A DNA stretch of 37,926 nt from an uncultured Prevotellaceae bacterium (lineage in GTDB: Bacteria; Bacteroidota; Bacteroidia; Bacteroidales; Bacteroidaceae). Both the position numbers and the translations under genes were made by a program. Positions 7,539-16,606 of this stretch are shown piece after piece (the first letter of the stretch is position 1; every line of letters starts with the position of its first letter). Under the pieces are notes generated by a model, which saw nothing but the letters and a program-made list of their open reading frames with translations, was not told the DNA's origin and searched no databases. The stretch spans positions 1 through 37,926 of the forward strand of contig OMXL01000023.1 of assembly GCA_900314985.1 (NCBI GenBank), written 5' to 3'.

Positions 7539-8894
7539 TTATTTTAAGTCCAGTTTATTGAGATAGAAGATAAAAGGCTCTGGCGACCTGCTGCCCTCAG
7601 TAACTGTCTCATACTGCACGATACCTATGCCACGTGCCATCCAGCACTTGATTTGCTCATAGGTAAACTTTCCGTTACTGCCTTGCTTCTGGGCGATGCG
7701 GCCTGTCAGTTTCACACAGTCGAAGGTTCCTGCAGGGGTAGAAATCTGATCCTGCCCTTCAACTTTCCAGTCGGAATAGACGGTTTCCACCTTGACACTG
7801 CCACCCAAGAGGTTCTTGGCATTGTCAGACAGCGAACTGGTCTTCAGCTGAGTACCAGGCTGCATATCACCAGGAATCAACACGCCAAAACCGCGACGCT
7901 TGGTGATGATAAAGAAGTCTTTTGCCAAGTTGTGTGTCAGGTGGTAGGTTCCTGCGGTGTCAATTTCAACAGGAAAGATGGTCTCCTTGAACTGGGCTGA
8001 GATACCTTTGGAGGGCTCGTGCTTCTTGTTGAAAAGGGCACACTGGATGTGGGCAACCAATAAGCCACCCTCTATCTTCTCGTCAGTAACTATTTGCTGA
8101 TAATACGTAGGGCCACCAGCATACTGGGTCTGCTTACCTTTGTACTGGAAACAGTATTCTGCCATAGAGCCTTTGCGGTAGAGCGTATAGGGATTCTTGG
8201 CGTTGACAGCCTTTTCTATATCGACGGCAGACATCGTGGGAGCGGGCGAGAAACCTATCTCCTGCGTATTACTGGCCAACAATTGCTGACCAGCGGCAGC
8301 TGCGGCAGCAGCAGGTACAGCAGCAGCGGCAGCAGGTGCAGAAATAGAGGCAGCTGCTTGTGGTGCTGCCTGTTGTGCTTGACGCTGCTGGCGCTGGCGC
8401 TCCTGATAGGAGTCATTGTACAACGTTGTCGTACCATCGGAATTACGTATCATGAAGACATCGCTCTTCTTCACCTTTATAAAGGGAGCCTTCTTCTTGT
8501 CCTTCAATTGGTAGGACAGTTCGTCCTTGCCTACCGATACGTTATATACTATTAACAGTTCTCCTCGATTCAGGAAAAGCACATTGTCCTTCTTATTAAT
8601 CTTCTTGACGGGCGAAGTCGTCTGGTTACCATCTTCGTCAAAGAAGATGTTGTTACCTTTCTCCTTGAGAATCATATAAACAAAATCTGCTGGAGCTTTC
8701 AGCCTGCCACGCTTTTTGTGCTTAAGATCGATGAAAGTAACTTGCGAACTGCTTATCGTCTCAATTTTGACAGGTATCATGGCACCATCTCGGGTAATCA
8801 TGATGTCGTCATCTGCAGCCACTGGTAGTGCAAAAAGAAGGGTGACAGCCATTAGTACATAGTAACGAACTGTCTTAAATCTCACACATCTCAT
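7539..8894 (-). CDS. Exported protein with Ala/Gln-rich linker and TapB/DUF3108-like C-terminal domain
   Basis: The 451-residue product has a signal peptide ending near PVAA (residues ~1-27). An N-terminal domain (about 28-160) contains the phrases MITRDGAMIPVKIETIS and VYMILKEKG, resembling sequences that Bacteroidales use ahead of other envelope domains. A low-complexity linker (about 165-215) is very rich in Q and A (QAQQAAPQAAA, PAAAAAAAG). The C-terminal domain (about 230-451) contains STPAGTFDCVKLTGR and KCWMARGIGIVQYET, like TapB/DUF3108-type proteins with 'AG.FDC' and 'W...G.G.V'. Its function is unknown; a periplasmic or outer-membrane role is likely. A -7 box lies at 8968-8975. The codon-repeat linker (GCN and CAG runs near 8280-8400) is a plausible site of length variation. 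Confidence 0.75.
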   Translation of the reverse strand: MRCVRFKTVRYYVLMAVTLLFALPVAADDDIMITRDGAMIPVKIETISSSQVTFIDLKHKKRGRLKAPADFVYMILKEKGNNIFFDEDGNQTTSPVKKINKKDNVLFLNRGELLIVYNVSVGKDELSYQLKDKKKAPFIKVKKSDVFMIRNSDGTTTLYNDSYQERQRQQRQAQQAAPQAAASISAPAAAAAVPAAAAAAAGQQLLASNTQEIGFSPAPTMSAVDIEKAVNAKNPYTLYRKGSMAEYCFQYKGKQTQYAGGPTYYQQIVTDEKIEGGLLVAHIQCALFNKKHEPSKGISAQFKETIFPVEIDTAGTYHLTHNLAKDFFIITKRRGFGVLIPGDMQPGTQLKTSSLSDNAKNLLGGSVKVETVYSDWKVEGQDQISTPAGTFDCVKLTGRIAQKQGSNGKFTYEQIKCWMARGIGIVQYETVTEGSRSPEPFIFYLNKLDLK

Positions 8895-8967
8895 GTCGTT
8901 TTTCCTTATTAGGTTAGTTATTGTATTATAATAATGTACAGTCTTGGCCTGTAGTCAAAACTGTGTA

Positions 8968-8975
8968 CAAATATA
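8968..8975 (-). promoter_or_regulatory. Candidate -7 promoter box TATATTTG
   Basis: The minus-strand sequence TATATTTG fits TAnnTTTG and lies 73 nt upstream of the ATG at 8894. The rest of the gap 8895-9125 is AT-rich and contains only the nuo terminator. Confidence 0.5.
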
Positions 8976-9071
8976 CGAAGAAAAATTAGAATCTTAATAT
9001 ATTCTTAATAAATTAACACTGGTTAGCATTATTTATGTTTCTATTACAAATACAACAAGAGATATAAAAAA

Positions 9072-9105
9072 AATACAGCTGATACGGAAATGTATCAGCT
9101 GTATT
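9072..9105 (-). terminator. Terminator of the nuo operon (TACAGCTGATAC palindrome)
   Basis: A perfect 14-bp stem (9072-9085 with 9092-9105) and 6-nt loop is followed on the minus strand by a run of eight T. It sits 20 nt after the nuoN stop. Its arms carry the same motif as the repeat cluster at 6806-6904. Confidence 0.85.
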
Positions 9106-9125
9106 AGTAGTTGTATATTCGGTGC

Positions 9126-10586
9126 TTACATGGCTGAAGCAACGAAGAGCCACTTGTAGATGCAAGAGCAAACGCCGAAGAGGGCGATGCCTGCGGTGCA
9201 GATGACGAGTGCAAAGCGGGTGCTACCATCGGTCTTGAAGGTAGGCAGCGGAGTCTCCGTTTTGTTGATATACATAGCCTTGACAATGAGCAGGTAGTAG
9301 TAGAGTGACACTACCGTGTTGACCAAGGCGATGAAGACGACGAAGTAAGCCCAGAAGGAACCCTGCTCGGCAGCAGCCATGAACACGAAGAATTTCGAGA
9401 ACATACCTGCGAAGGGAGGAATACCAGCCAGTGAGAACAGAGCGAGGGTCATCAGGAAGGCCAACTTAGGATTGGTCTGGTAGAGACCGTCATAGGCTGA
9501 CATCTGGGTAGCACCATTGTTGTTCTGCTCAACCGTAGAAATAACGGTAAAGACAGCCATGTTGGCTACGACATATACCAGGATATAGTACATGAGCGAA
9601 GCCATGCCAGCCTGCGAAGCACCGATGACTGCCAACATGATGTAGCCGGCCTGTGAGATAGAGCTGAAGGCCATGAAGCGCTTGAGTTCACTCTGACGGA
9701 TGGCAAAGAGGTTGGCTATGGTGATAGAGAGCACAATGAGCACATAGAGCATGTACTCCCAGTACTCTACCAGTGGAGCAAAAGCCTTGCAGAGGATAAC
9801 CATAGCAGCGAAGGCTGCAGCACCCTTAGAGCAGACGCTCAGATAACCAGTAACGGGTGTGGGAGCACCTTCGTAGGTATCGGCTGTCCAGAAGTGGAAA
9901 GGCACAAGCGACAACTTGAAGCCCAGACCACTGAAGAAGAATACCAAGCCCATGATGGTGAGCGGAGTAACGCCCTCGTAAATGGGATTGCAACCGAGGA
10001 TGCCCTCTGCAACGTCATCGAAATAGAGCGTGCCAGTGGCAGCATAGATGAACGAGATGCCATAGAGCATGACGCCGCTGGAGAACGTAGCCACAAGGAT
10101 ATACTTGGCAGCAGCCTCTGCACTCTTCTTCTTGAACTTGTCGAAGGCGACCAGACAGGCCATAGGCACTGAGGCAGTCTCCAGACCCAGGAAGAACAGT
10201 AGGAAGTTGCCACTGCTGACCATGATGAACATACCAAGCAGTGTAGAGAGCATCAGCATATAGAACTCGCCACGATGCTTCTGAGCCTCATTCTTCAACC
10301 ACGGCTCGGCCATAATCAGAACGATAACCGTACCAATGCTCAGGATAACCTTCATGACGTTGGCAGCCTGCGAGGCCACATACATGCCTCCGAAGGCTTC
10401 TGTGGGTTCTGACAGGAAAGCGATGCGTACAGGCAGCACGAGCATCAATCCGATGGTCACTCCTCCAAAAACCTCATGGTCTCTCCCACTTTTACGCGAG
10501 AAGAAGAAGTCCATGAAGAAAACAACCAAGAGAATGCAAACGAGATAAAACTCGGGAACCATATTTAGGAATTGTCCGTAATTCAT
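9126..10586 (-). CDS. nuoN: NADH-quinone oxidoreductase subunit N
   Basis: This is the 486-residue antiporter-like membrane subunit of complex I, with about 13-14 hydrophobic segments. Family motifs include FKLSLVPFHFWTADTYEGAPTPV, RFMAFSSISQAGYI and SLAGIPPFAGMFSKF. They carry the conserved lysine in KLSLVPFHFW and the lysine or histidine positions used for proton movement. It is the last gene of the nuo operon, before a strong hairpin terminator. I place the start at ATG 10586 rather than the in-frame GTG at 10595, because a perfect Shine-Dalgarno (AGGAGGT) lies 7 nt before that ATG and overlaps the GTG. nuoM ends at 10601. Confidence 0.96.
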   Translation of the reverse strand: MNYGQFLNMVPEFYLVCILLVVFFMDFFFSRKSGRDHEVFGGVTIGLMLVLPVRIAFLSEPTEAFGGMYVASQAANVMKVILSIGTVIVLIMAEPWLKNEAQKHRGEFYMLMLSTLLGMFIMVSSGNFLLFFLGLETASVPMACLVAFDKFKKKSAEAAAKYILVATFSSGVMLYGISFIYAATGTLYFDDVAEGILGCNPIYEGVTPLTIMGLVFFFSGLGFKLSLVPFHFWTADTYEGAPTPVTGYLSVCSKGAAAFAAMVILCKAFAPLVEYWEYMLYVLIVLSITIANLFAIRQSELKRFMAFSSISQAGYIMLAVIGASQAGMASLMYYILVYVVANMAVFTVISTVEQNNNGATQMSAYDGLYQTNPKLAFLMTLALFSLAGIPPFAGMFSKFFVFMAAAEQGSFWAYFVVFIALVNTVVSLYYYLLIVKAMYINKTETPLPTFKTDGSTRFALVICTAGIALFGVCSCIYKWLFVASAM

Positions 10587-10593
10587 ATCTGTC

Positions 10594-10600
10594 ACCTCCT
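10594..10600 (-). promoter_or_regulatory. Strong Shine-Dalgarno AGGAGGT before nuoN
   Basis: AGGAGGT lies 7 nt upstream of ATG 10586. It decides the nuoN start and is unusual, because most genes in this window, as in Bacteroidetes generally, lack such a site. Confidence 0.8.
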
Positions 10601-12085
10601 TTATTTAATGATATTAGACAAAATTGGACCTACGGCATCATTGATGACATTGCTTGCCCACAAGGGGAACATACCGAGACCTGCCACACAAGCAATGAGG
10701 CAGATAACGGCGACGCGCTCGTCCCAAGTAGCATCTGTCAACTCCAGGAAGTGCTGGTTCTTCACCTCGCCATAGAGGATCTTACCAACAACACGCAGGA
10801 TGTAGACAGCGGTCACAACGATAGAGGTACAAGCGATGATGGTAGCCACACGGTGGAAGGTATCGGGATTCTCGAAAGAACCAACGAAGATGGTCATCTC
10901 AGCAATGAAGCCTGAGAAGCCAGGAAGACCGAGGTTGGCCAAACCAGCAACGACATAACCTACAGCGAGGAAAGGCATAATCTTCATCAGGCCATCCAGG
11001 TAGCGGATGTCACGGGTGTGGGTACGACCGTAGATCATACCAATCAAGGCGAAGAAGAGGGCCGTCATCAGACCGTGAGACAGCATCTGCAGGATAGCAC
11101 CAGTGCAAGAGGTCTTGGTCATCATCAGCAGAGCGAAGAGTACCAGACCGCAGTGAGACACTGACGAGTAGGCATTGATATACTTCAGGTCGGTCTGTAC
11201 ACAGGCCGAGAAGGCACCATAGACCACTGAGATGGTGGTGAGAATCAAGAAGATCCAAGCCAGCTCATTGGCAGCATCAGGCAACAGATACATAGCCACA
11301 CGGAAGCAGCCGTAGCCTCCCAGCTTCATCAGCACACCAGCATGGAGCATAGACACTGCCGTGGGGGCAGAAGCATGACCGTCGGGAGACCATGTGTGGA
11401 AGGGGAACAGCGCGCCCAGCACACCGAAACCGATGAAAATGAAGGGGAAGAACACCTTCTGGATGTGTACGGGGATGTTGTGCATGGCAGCAATCTCGTT
11501 GACATTCATCGTGGTAGCACCACTGAAGTAATAGATGCCCAGCAAGCCGATAATCAACAGGGCAGAACCACCCATCAGCATCAGCGTCAGCTTCATGGCA
11601 GCATACTCTTTGTTACCTGAACCCCAGACACCAATCAGCAGGTACATGGGAATCAGCGCTACCTCGTAGAACATAAACATGGTGAACATATCGGTGCAGA
11701 TGAAGAAGCCATAGACACCCGTAGAAAGCAGGGTGAACCAGAGGAAATACTCCTTGGTCAAGGGCTTCAGCTGCCAAGAGGCAAAAGTACCGGTGAAGAC
11801 GATGATGCTCGACAGGAGCAGCATGACGACAGAGATACCATCGACACCAACAGAGTAGGCAATATTGAGGGGCTCGAACCATGGGGTAGAAGCCGTCAAC
11901 AGCATGACATCGGTATTACCTGCTGCACGCTGCTGAACGAAATAGATGGTCAGCCATACGGACAGGGCCAGCAAGCACGAAGCACCAGCCACCATCACGC
12001 CACGCACCTGATTGAGGCTCTTAGCCAGCCAAAGGCCGAGGAGCATCAGGGCGGGGATTACTACGAATAATGTTAATATACTCAT
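10601..12085 (-). CDS. nuoM: NADH-quinone oxidoreductase subunit M
   Basis: This is the 494-residue antiporter-like proton-pumping subunit of complex I. Characteristic stretches are FMFYEVALIPMYLLIGVWG (with the conserved Glu), FGVLGALFPFHTWSPDGHASAPTAVSMLHAGVLMKLGGYG and INAYSSVSHCGLVLFAL. There are about 14 membrane segments, and the length is normal. It lies between nuoL and nuoN in the operon. The spacer to nuoL is 38 nt and consists almost wholly of a 7-nt repeat tract running up to the ATG. No Shine-Dalgarno is present. Confidence 0.97.
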   Translation of the reverse strand: MSILTLFVVIPALMLLGLWLAKSLNQVRGVMVAGASCLLALSVWLTIYFVQQRAAGNTDVMLLTASTPWFEPLNIAYSVGVDGISVVMLLLSSIIVFTGTFASWQLKPLTKEYFLWFTLLSTGVYGFFICTDMFTMFMFYEVALIPMYLLIGVWGSGNKEYAAMKLTLMLMGGSALLIIGLLGIYYFSGATTMNVNEIAAMHNIPVHIQKVFFPFIFIGFGVLGALFPFHTWSPDGHASAPTAVSMLHAGVLMKLGGYGCFRVAMYLLPDAANELAWIFLILTTISVVYGAFSACVQTDLKYINAYSSVSHCGLVLFALLMMTKTSCTGAILQMLSHGLMTALFFALIGMIYGRTHTRDIRYLDGLMKIMPFLAVGYVVAGLANLGLPGFSGFIAEMTIFVGSFENPDTFHRVATIIACTSIVVTAVYILRVVGKILYGEVKNQHFLELTDATWDERVAVICLIACVAGLGMFPLWASNVINDAVGPILSNIIK

Positions 12086-12123
12086 AAATGTAATTTACAA
12101 TTTGACTATTTACAATTTACGAT
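12086..12123 (-). repeat. 7-nt repeat tract between nuoL and nuoM
   Basis: On the minus strand the spacer reads as repeats of TAAATCG, TAAATTG, TAAATAG and TCAAATTG, then TAAATTA, before the nuoM ATG. It is nearly the same as the tract at 23849-23885, upstream of the sugar symporter gene. Confidence 0.8.
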
Positions 12124-14121
12124 TTATATCGCGAGCAGGATTAATGTTAATGCCACAGTACCTGTCAGGAACCAAACGGCATACTGGCGGACATCGCCAC
12201 TCTGCCAAGGACGCAAGCTCTCACCAGCCTCGTTAGCACCCCAAGCCATGAAGTTGAACGTGCCGTCAACGATGTGGCGGTCGAACCAAGCAATAGGCGT
12301 AGAGACGCAACGGAAGATGATGCGATGGGTGACATACTGCCAAATCTCATCCTGATAGAAGCGCTTGTAAGCAGCACGGTGCAGCTTGGGGAACGTCTTG
12401 TACAGACGCTCAGCGATGGGCTGGCTCTCACCCTTATAGATATAGGTGGCGAGACAGATGCTCAGAATGGCAATGACCGTAGAGGTAGCAGCAATCTGCG
12501 TGTCGAAGTGGATGGTGTAGTTGGTACCCTCGGCACTGACAAACTGGCCGAAGCTGCCACCCCACCCAGCAAAACCAGCAATGGTAGAATAGATACCAAC
12601 ACCCATGGTGATAACGCACAGCACAATGAGAGGAATGGTCATTGTGAGCGGTGCCTCGTGAGGAGTATGATGCTCGTGAGCCTCCTTATTCTCTGTACCC
12701 CAGAAAATACCGTAGTACAGGCGGAACATATAGAAAGCGGTCATGGCAGCGATACCTGTCATAATCCAACCAACCACAGGACTGTAAGCAAAGCAAGCGG
12801 TGATAATCTCATCCTTTGAGCTGAAGCCCGAGAAGAATGGAATACCAGCGATAGCAAAACAGCTGATGAGGAAGGTAATGTTGGTGATAGGCATATACTT
12901 ACGCAGGCCACCCATCATAGCCATCTCGTTAGAGTGAACGGCATGGATGATGCAACCGGCACCGAGGAACAGACAAGCCTTGAACATAGCGTGGGTGAAC
13001 AGGTGGAACATACCAGCCATGAAACCGAGCTGTGCGTGGTTGTCGAGCACTCCGTGGTGGCCAGGCAGGCTAACACCGAGAGCAACCATCATGAAGGCAA
13101 TCTGAGAAATGGTAGAGAAGGCCAGTACACGCTTGATGTCGCTCTGAGCACAAGCTACAGCAGCAGCATAGAAAGCGGTGAAGACACCGACCCAGACCAC
13201 GATGCTCATCTGAGGCTGAGCGTACTCAACCCAGAGGGGGAACATACGGGCAATCTGGAACACACCAGCTACAACCATGGTAGCAGCGTGGATCAGTGCA
13301 GATACAGGTGTTGGACCCTCCATAGCATCGGGCAACCAGATGTGCAGGGGGAACATGGCACTCTTACCGGCACCACCGATGAACATCAGTACCAGAGCGG
13401 TAGGCAGGATGAAAGCACCAGCAGCCATAGCCTTGGCAGCATTGCCGGCAATGAACGGAGTAGTACCCTCGCCCATTACGATGTCGCCAGCAAACGAGAA
13501 GCTGAACGAATCGGTGTAGTAGCCAAACAGCAGGATACCGATGAGGAAGAACATATCGGCAAAGCGCGTCACGATGAATGCCTTCTTAGAGGCAGCAATG
13601 GCGGGCTTCAACGGATAGTAGAATCCAATCAGCAGGTATGATGATACACCCACCAGCTCCCAGAAGGTGTACATCTGGAAGATGTTGGTGGCAACAACCA
13701 GTCCGAGCATTGACATGGTGAAGAGGCTCAGGAAGGCGTAGTAACGCTGGAAGCCCTTCTCACCGTGCATGTAGCCGAAGGAGTAGATATGTACCATCAG
13801 AGAGACTGTCGAGATGACAATGAGCATCATCACCGAGATAGGATCCAAGAGGATACCCATATCGAAATGCAGATTGCCCAGTGGCAGCCATGTGAAGTTA
13901 TAAGGAACGATAGTGGCGAAGGTGCCATCAGCTGTACGGTCAGCCGTAAAATAGGCGAAAGCCGTCAGGTAAGAGAGCACGGTAACCAGTCCTAAGGATG
14001 TGGTGCCGATAAGACCAGCAGTCTTATGCGACATCTTCATGCCAGCCAGCGCAAGAATCACGAAGGACAGCGCAGGCAGCAGAAGGATCAGAAATGAATA
14101 ACTATATATTTCCATAACCAT
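12124..14121 (-). CDS. nuoL: NADH-quinone oxidoreductase subunit L
   Basis: This is the 665-residue distal antiporter-like subunit of complex I. Visible family motifs include FWELVGVSSYLLIGFYY, GKSAMFPLHIWLPDAMEGPTPVSALIHAATMVVAGVF, RVLAFSTISQIAFMM and AGIPFFSGFSSKDEI. The C-terminal part (about 560-665) contains the long amphipathic lateral-helix region and the final membrane anchor. The ATG follows the nuoK stop directly, with no spacer; a second ATG two codons later (14115) is an alternative. Length is slightly above the E. coli protein and normal for the family. Confidence 0.97.
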   Translation of the reverse strand: MVMEIYSYSFLILLLPALSFVILALAGMKMSHKTAGLIGTTSLGLVTVLSYLTAFAYFTADRTADGTFATIVPYNFTWLPLGNLHFDMGILLDPISVMMLIVISTVSLMVHIYSFGYMHGEKGFQRYYAFLSLFTMSMLGLVVATNIFQMYTFWELVGVSSYLLIGFYYPLKPAIAASKKAFIVTRFADMFFLIGILLFGYYTDSFSFSFAGDIVMGEGTTPFIAGNAAKAMAAGAFILPTALVLMFIGGAGKSAMFPLHIWLPDAMEGPTPVSALIHAATMVVAGVFQIARMFPLWVEYAQPQMSIVVWVGVFTAFYAAAVACAQSDIKRVLAFSTISQIAFMMVALGVSLPGHHGVLDNHAQLGFMAGMFHLFTHAMFKACLFLGAGCIIHAVHSNEMAMMGGLRKYMPITNITFLISCFAIAGIPFFSGFSSKDEIITACFAYSPVVGWIMTGIAAMTAFYMFRLYYGIFWGTENKEAHEHHTPHEAPLTMTIPLIVLCVITMGVGIYSTIAGFAGWGGSFGQFVSAEGTNYTIHFDTQIAATSTVIAILSICLATYIYKGESQPIAERLYKTFPKLHRAAYKRFYQDEIWQYVTHRIIFRCVSTPIAWFDRHIVDGTFNFMAWGANEAGESLRPWQSGDVRQYAVWFLTGTVALTLILLAI

Positions 14122-14430
14122 TTACCATTTCATGTTCTTGATACTGTCAACGCTATCGCTATGGAAGTTGCGGTAGACATTGATGATAATAGCAATAGCC
14201 ACAGCCGACTCAGCAGCTGCTACACCAATCACGAAGAGCGTCATAAACATACCCTCCATGCCATTGGGATAGAGCAGACGGTTGACAGCGGCGAAGTTGA
14301 TATCAACGGCATTGAGTACCAGCTCGACAGAGATGAGCATAGCAATCAGGTTGCGACGAGTCACAAAGCCATAGACACCGATAAAGAACAACAATGCACT
14401 GAGTGCGAAATAACATTCTACAGGTACCAT
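14122..14430 (-). CDS. nuoK: NADH-quinone oxidoreductase subunit K
   Basis: This is a 102-residue membrane subunit with three hydrophobic helices. It has the expected ISVELVLNAVDINF and VAAAESAVAIAII motifs, which carry the two conserved membrane glutamates of the proton path. It lies between nuoJ (3-nt gap) and nuoL (directly abutting). Confidence 0.97.
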   Translation of the reverse strand: MVPVECYFALSALLFFIGVYGFVTRRNLIAMLISVELVLNAVDINFAAVNRLLYPNGMEGMFMTLFVIGVAAAESAVAIAIIINVYRNFHSDSVDSIKNMKW

Positions 14431-14433
14431 AGC

Positions 14434-14952
14434 TTAATCCTCCTTATTCTCTTTACGTGCAACAACCAAGCCACCGATGATGCAGGCCAGCAGGAACAGT
14501 GAGATGAACTCGAAAGCGAGCACATACTGATACTTGCCAGCACCAACGAGGGCAGAACCAATCTCTTTCATAGGAACCTCCACATTAGCTGGAGCAATCG
14601 TGTAGAAACCAGTCTTCAGCAGAATCAGCGTGACAACGACCAAGCCAGCCAAAGCTGCCAGGCCGCCACCAATCATCTTACTGGACTTCACACGCTCCTC
14701 CAGACCCTGCAGGGTACGCTTGCTAACCAACTGGATGGCAAAGACATAGATCATCGTAACGCCGCCGGCATATACGGAGATCTGAGCAGCACCCAGGAAG
14801 GTGTAGTCGAGCAGGAAATAGATGCCTGCTACACCAAAGAGCACGAACAACATGAATGTTGCGGCTCGCATGATTCTCTTAGTGGTGACACACAACAGCG
14901 CAGAGCCGAGGATAACCACCGCAAGAATGATAAACATAATTGTATTAGCCAT
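14434..14952 (-). CDS. nuoJ: NADH-quinone oxidoreductase subunit J
   Basis: This is a 172-residue membrane subunit of complex I with five hydrophobic segments. The family motif GAAQISVYAGGVTMIYVFAIQL is clear (helix 3 with its pi-bulge region). Its C-terminal half is variable, as usual in this family. It begins 6 nt after the nuoI stop. Confidence 0.95.
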   Translation of the reverse strand: MANTIMFIILAVVILGSALLCVTTKRIMRAATFMLFVLFGVAGIYFLLDYTFLGAAQISVYAGGVTMIYVFAIQLVSKRTLQGLEERVKSSKMIGGGLAALAGLVVVTLILLKTGFYTIAPANVEVPMKEIGSALVGAGKYQYVLAFEFISLFLLACIIGGLVVARKENKED

Positions 14953-14958
14953 AATGCG

Positions 14959-15504
14959 TTACTTCGTTTTTGTATTAAACTTACCGACTTCCCACTCAGC
15001 ACCACCATCCGTCAGGTTGGGCAGTGAGCCACCAGCATAGACCTCCTTGTCGAGGTGCAGCACCAGCTTAGAGCGGTCGAACACAGCGTTCTCGAAATCA
15101 TTCGTAAACTCGATGGCGTCGAAGTTGCAGGCGTTGGTACAGAGCTGGCAGAACATGCAGTCGCCCAGGTCGTACTGATAGTCGTCGAGCACCTTCTTCT
15201 TCTTTCCTGTCTCAGGGTCCTCAGCCATGTGGCTCAGAATCTTGATGGTTCCGTTGGGACAGGACTTTTCGCACAATGTGCAAGCGGTACACTTGTAGCT
15301 GCCATCGTCGTTGCGCTTGAATACCAAGCGGCCACGGTGACGCTTAGACACGTGGAGTGTAGTCTTGCGGTTCTCGGGATACTGCTCTGTAGACTTGTTG
15401 GTGAAGAAGTCCTTGAAGTATTCCTTCCAGGTGGTCTTCATACCAATAGCCAAAGTCTTCAGGCCATGCCCGATTTCTCCGAAATATGTTTTATTATCTT
15501 CCAT
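14959..15504 (-). CDS. nuoI: NADH-quinone oxidoreductase subunit I (two 4Fe-4S clusters)
   Basis: This is the 181-residue peripheral ferredoxin-like subunit carrying clusters N6a and N6b. Two cysteine motifs are complete: C72-x2-C75-x2-C78-x3-C82-P and C116-x2-C119-x2-C122-x3-C126. The second lacks the usual Pro after the last Cys. With NuoB and NuoCD it forms the quinone module. Because nuoE, nuoF and nuoG are absent here, NuoI is the likely electron entry point for a low-potential donor such as ferredoxin or flavodoxin (inference). It lies between nuoH and nuoJ with short gaps. Confidence 0.97.
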   Translation of the reverse strand: MEDNKTYFGEIGHGLKTLAIGMKTTWKEYFKDFFTNKSTEQYPENRKTTLHVSKRHRGRLVFKRNDDGSYKCTACTLCEKSCPNGTIKILSHMAEDPETGKKKKVLDDYQYDLGDCMFCQLCTNACNFDAIEFTNDFENAVFDRSKLVLHLDKEVYAGGSLPNLTDGGAEWEVGKFNTKTK

Positions 15505-15513
15505 TGCTATACC

Positions 15514-16602
15514 TTATTTAATATAGAGGCCCAGGGCCACAACAACAGTCATAATCACGAGGTTGAGGAGAGCCAGCGGCATCAGGTACTTCCATTCCAG
15601 CTTCAGGATCTGGTCAATACGCAAACGGGGGAACGTCCACTTAATCCACATCAGAATCCATACCAGGAAGAAGGCCTTACCCATGAACCATACGATACCA
15701 GGAATGTAGTTCATTACCTGGTCGAAAGCGGCGATGCCAATATTCACAGGAGCCCAACCACCGAGGAATACGGTGGCAGCGATACCTGCGATGATAAAGA
15801 GGTTGAGGAACTCTGCGAGGTAGAAGAAGCCGAAGCCCATACCTGAATACTCGGTATGGTGACCTGCGGTCAACTCACTCTCAGCCTCAGCCATATCGAA
15901 CGGGCCACGGTTAGCCTCAGCATTACCTGCGATGAGGAATACGAAGAAGGCAATGATGGCAGGGATATGACCCTGGAAGATAAGCCACTTCCAAGGACCT
16001 GTCTGTGCCTCAACGATGCCAGACATCTGCATGGTACCTGTCAGGATGACAGCGGTAATCAGACAGAGGCACAGCGACATCTCATAAGAGATCATCTGCA
16101 CAGCACCACGCATAGCAGACAGCACTGAGTACTTGTTGTTAGAACCCCAACCAGCCAGAAAGATACCAACTACGCCAATAGAAGAGATGGCGGTGAGCAG
16201 GAATACACCGACGTTGAAGTCGAGGATGGTAGCGCCATTGTTCCAAGGCAGGAACGAGAAGGCACCCACAGAACCGATAATCACCAGCAGCGGAGCAACG
16301 AGGTAGAGCACCTTGTCTGCCTTGTCGACGATGAAGATCTCCTTGACGAGCATCTTGAAGACGTCGGCAAACACCTGCAGCAAGCCCCAATAACCTACTC
16401 GCATCGGGCCCAGACGGCACTGGAAGTAGGCGCAGACCTTACGCTCCATAAATATCAGTACGATAGCTATCAGCGCATATCCCAGCAGGATACCTGTGCC
16501 GACCAGCACGCACTCAATCAATATCGCCAACCATTCAGGACAGCCCAGCGTGAGCTGTAGCAGTTGGTCGAACCATTGTGTTACTATAGAAAAGTCGAAC
16601 AT
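15514..16602 (-). CDS. nuoH: NADH-quinone oxidoreductase subunit H
   Basis: This is the 362-residue membrane subunit that forms the quinone chamber with NuoB and NuoD. Diagnostic motifs include FMERKVCAYFQCRLGPMRVGYWGLLQVFADVFKM and AEANRGPFDMAEAESELTAGHHTEYSGM, the conserved glutamate-rich loop. I place the start at ATG 16602, 4 nt after the nuoCD stop (TAA 16609-16607). The alternative TTG at 16617 would overlap nuoCD and adds nothing conserved. The length is then within the usual range. Confidence 0.96.
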   Translation of the reverse strand: MFDFSIVTQWFDQLLQLTLGCPEWLAILIECVLVGTGILLGYALIAIVLIFMERKVCAYFQCRLGPMRVGYWGLLQVFADVFKMLVKEIFIVDKADKVLYLVAPLLVIIGSVGAFSFLPWNNGATILDFNVGVFLLTAISSIGVVGIFLAGWGSNNKYSVLSAMRGAVQMISYEMSLCLCLITAVILTGTMQMSGIVEAQTGPWKWLIFQGHIPAIIAFFVFLIAGNAEANRGPFDMAEAESELTAGHHTEYSGMGFGFFYLAEFLNLFIIAGIAATVFLGGWAPVNIGIAAFDQVMNYIPGIVWFMGKAFFLVWILMWIKWTFPRLRIDQILKLEWKYLMPLALLNLVIMTVVVALGLYIK

Positions 16603-16606
16603 AATA

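Noticed and set aside
12934-13641. Long plus-strand open frame of 235 codons opposite nuoL
   Set aside because: It is antisense to a certain nuoL. Its composition is hydrophilic and rich in H, S, T and E as expected for the shadow of a membrane protein gene, and it shows no family motif.
15055-15846. Plus-strand open frame of 263 codons opposite nuoI and nuoH
   Set aside because: It crosses the boundary of two genuine genes on the other strand and has no recognisable domain; a shadow.
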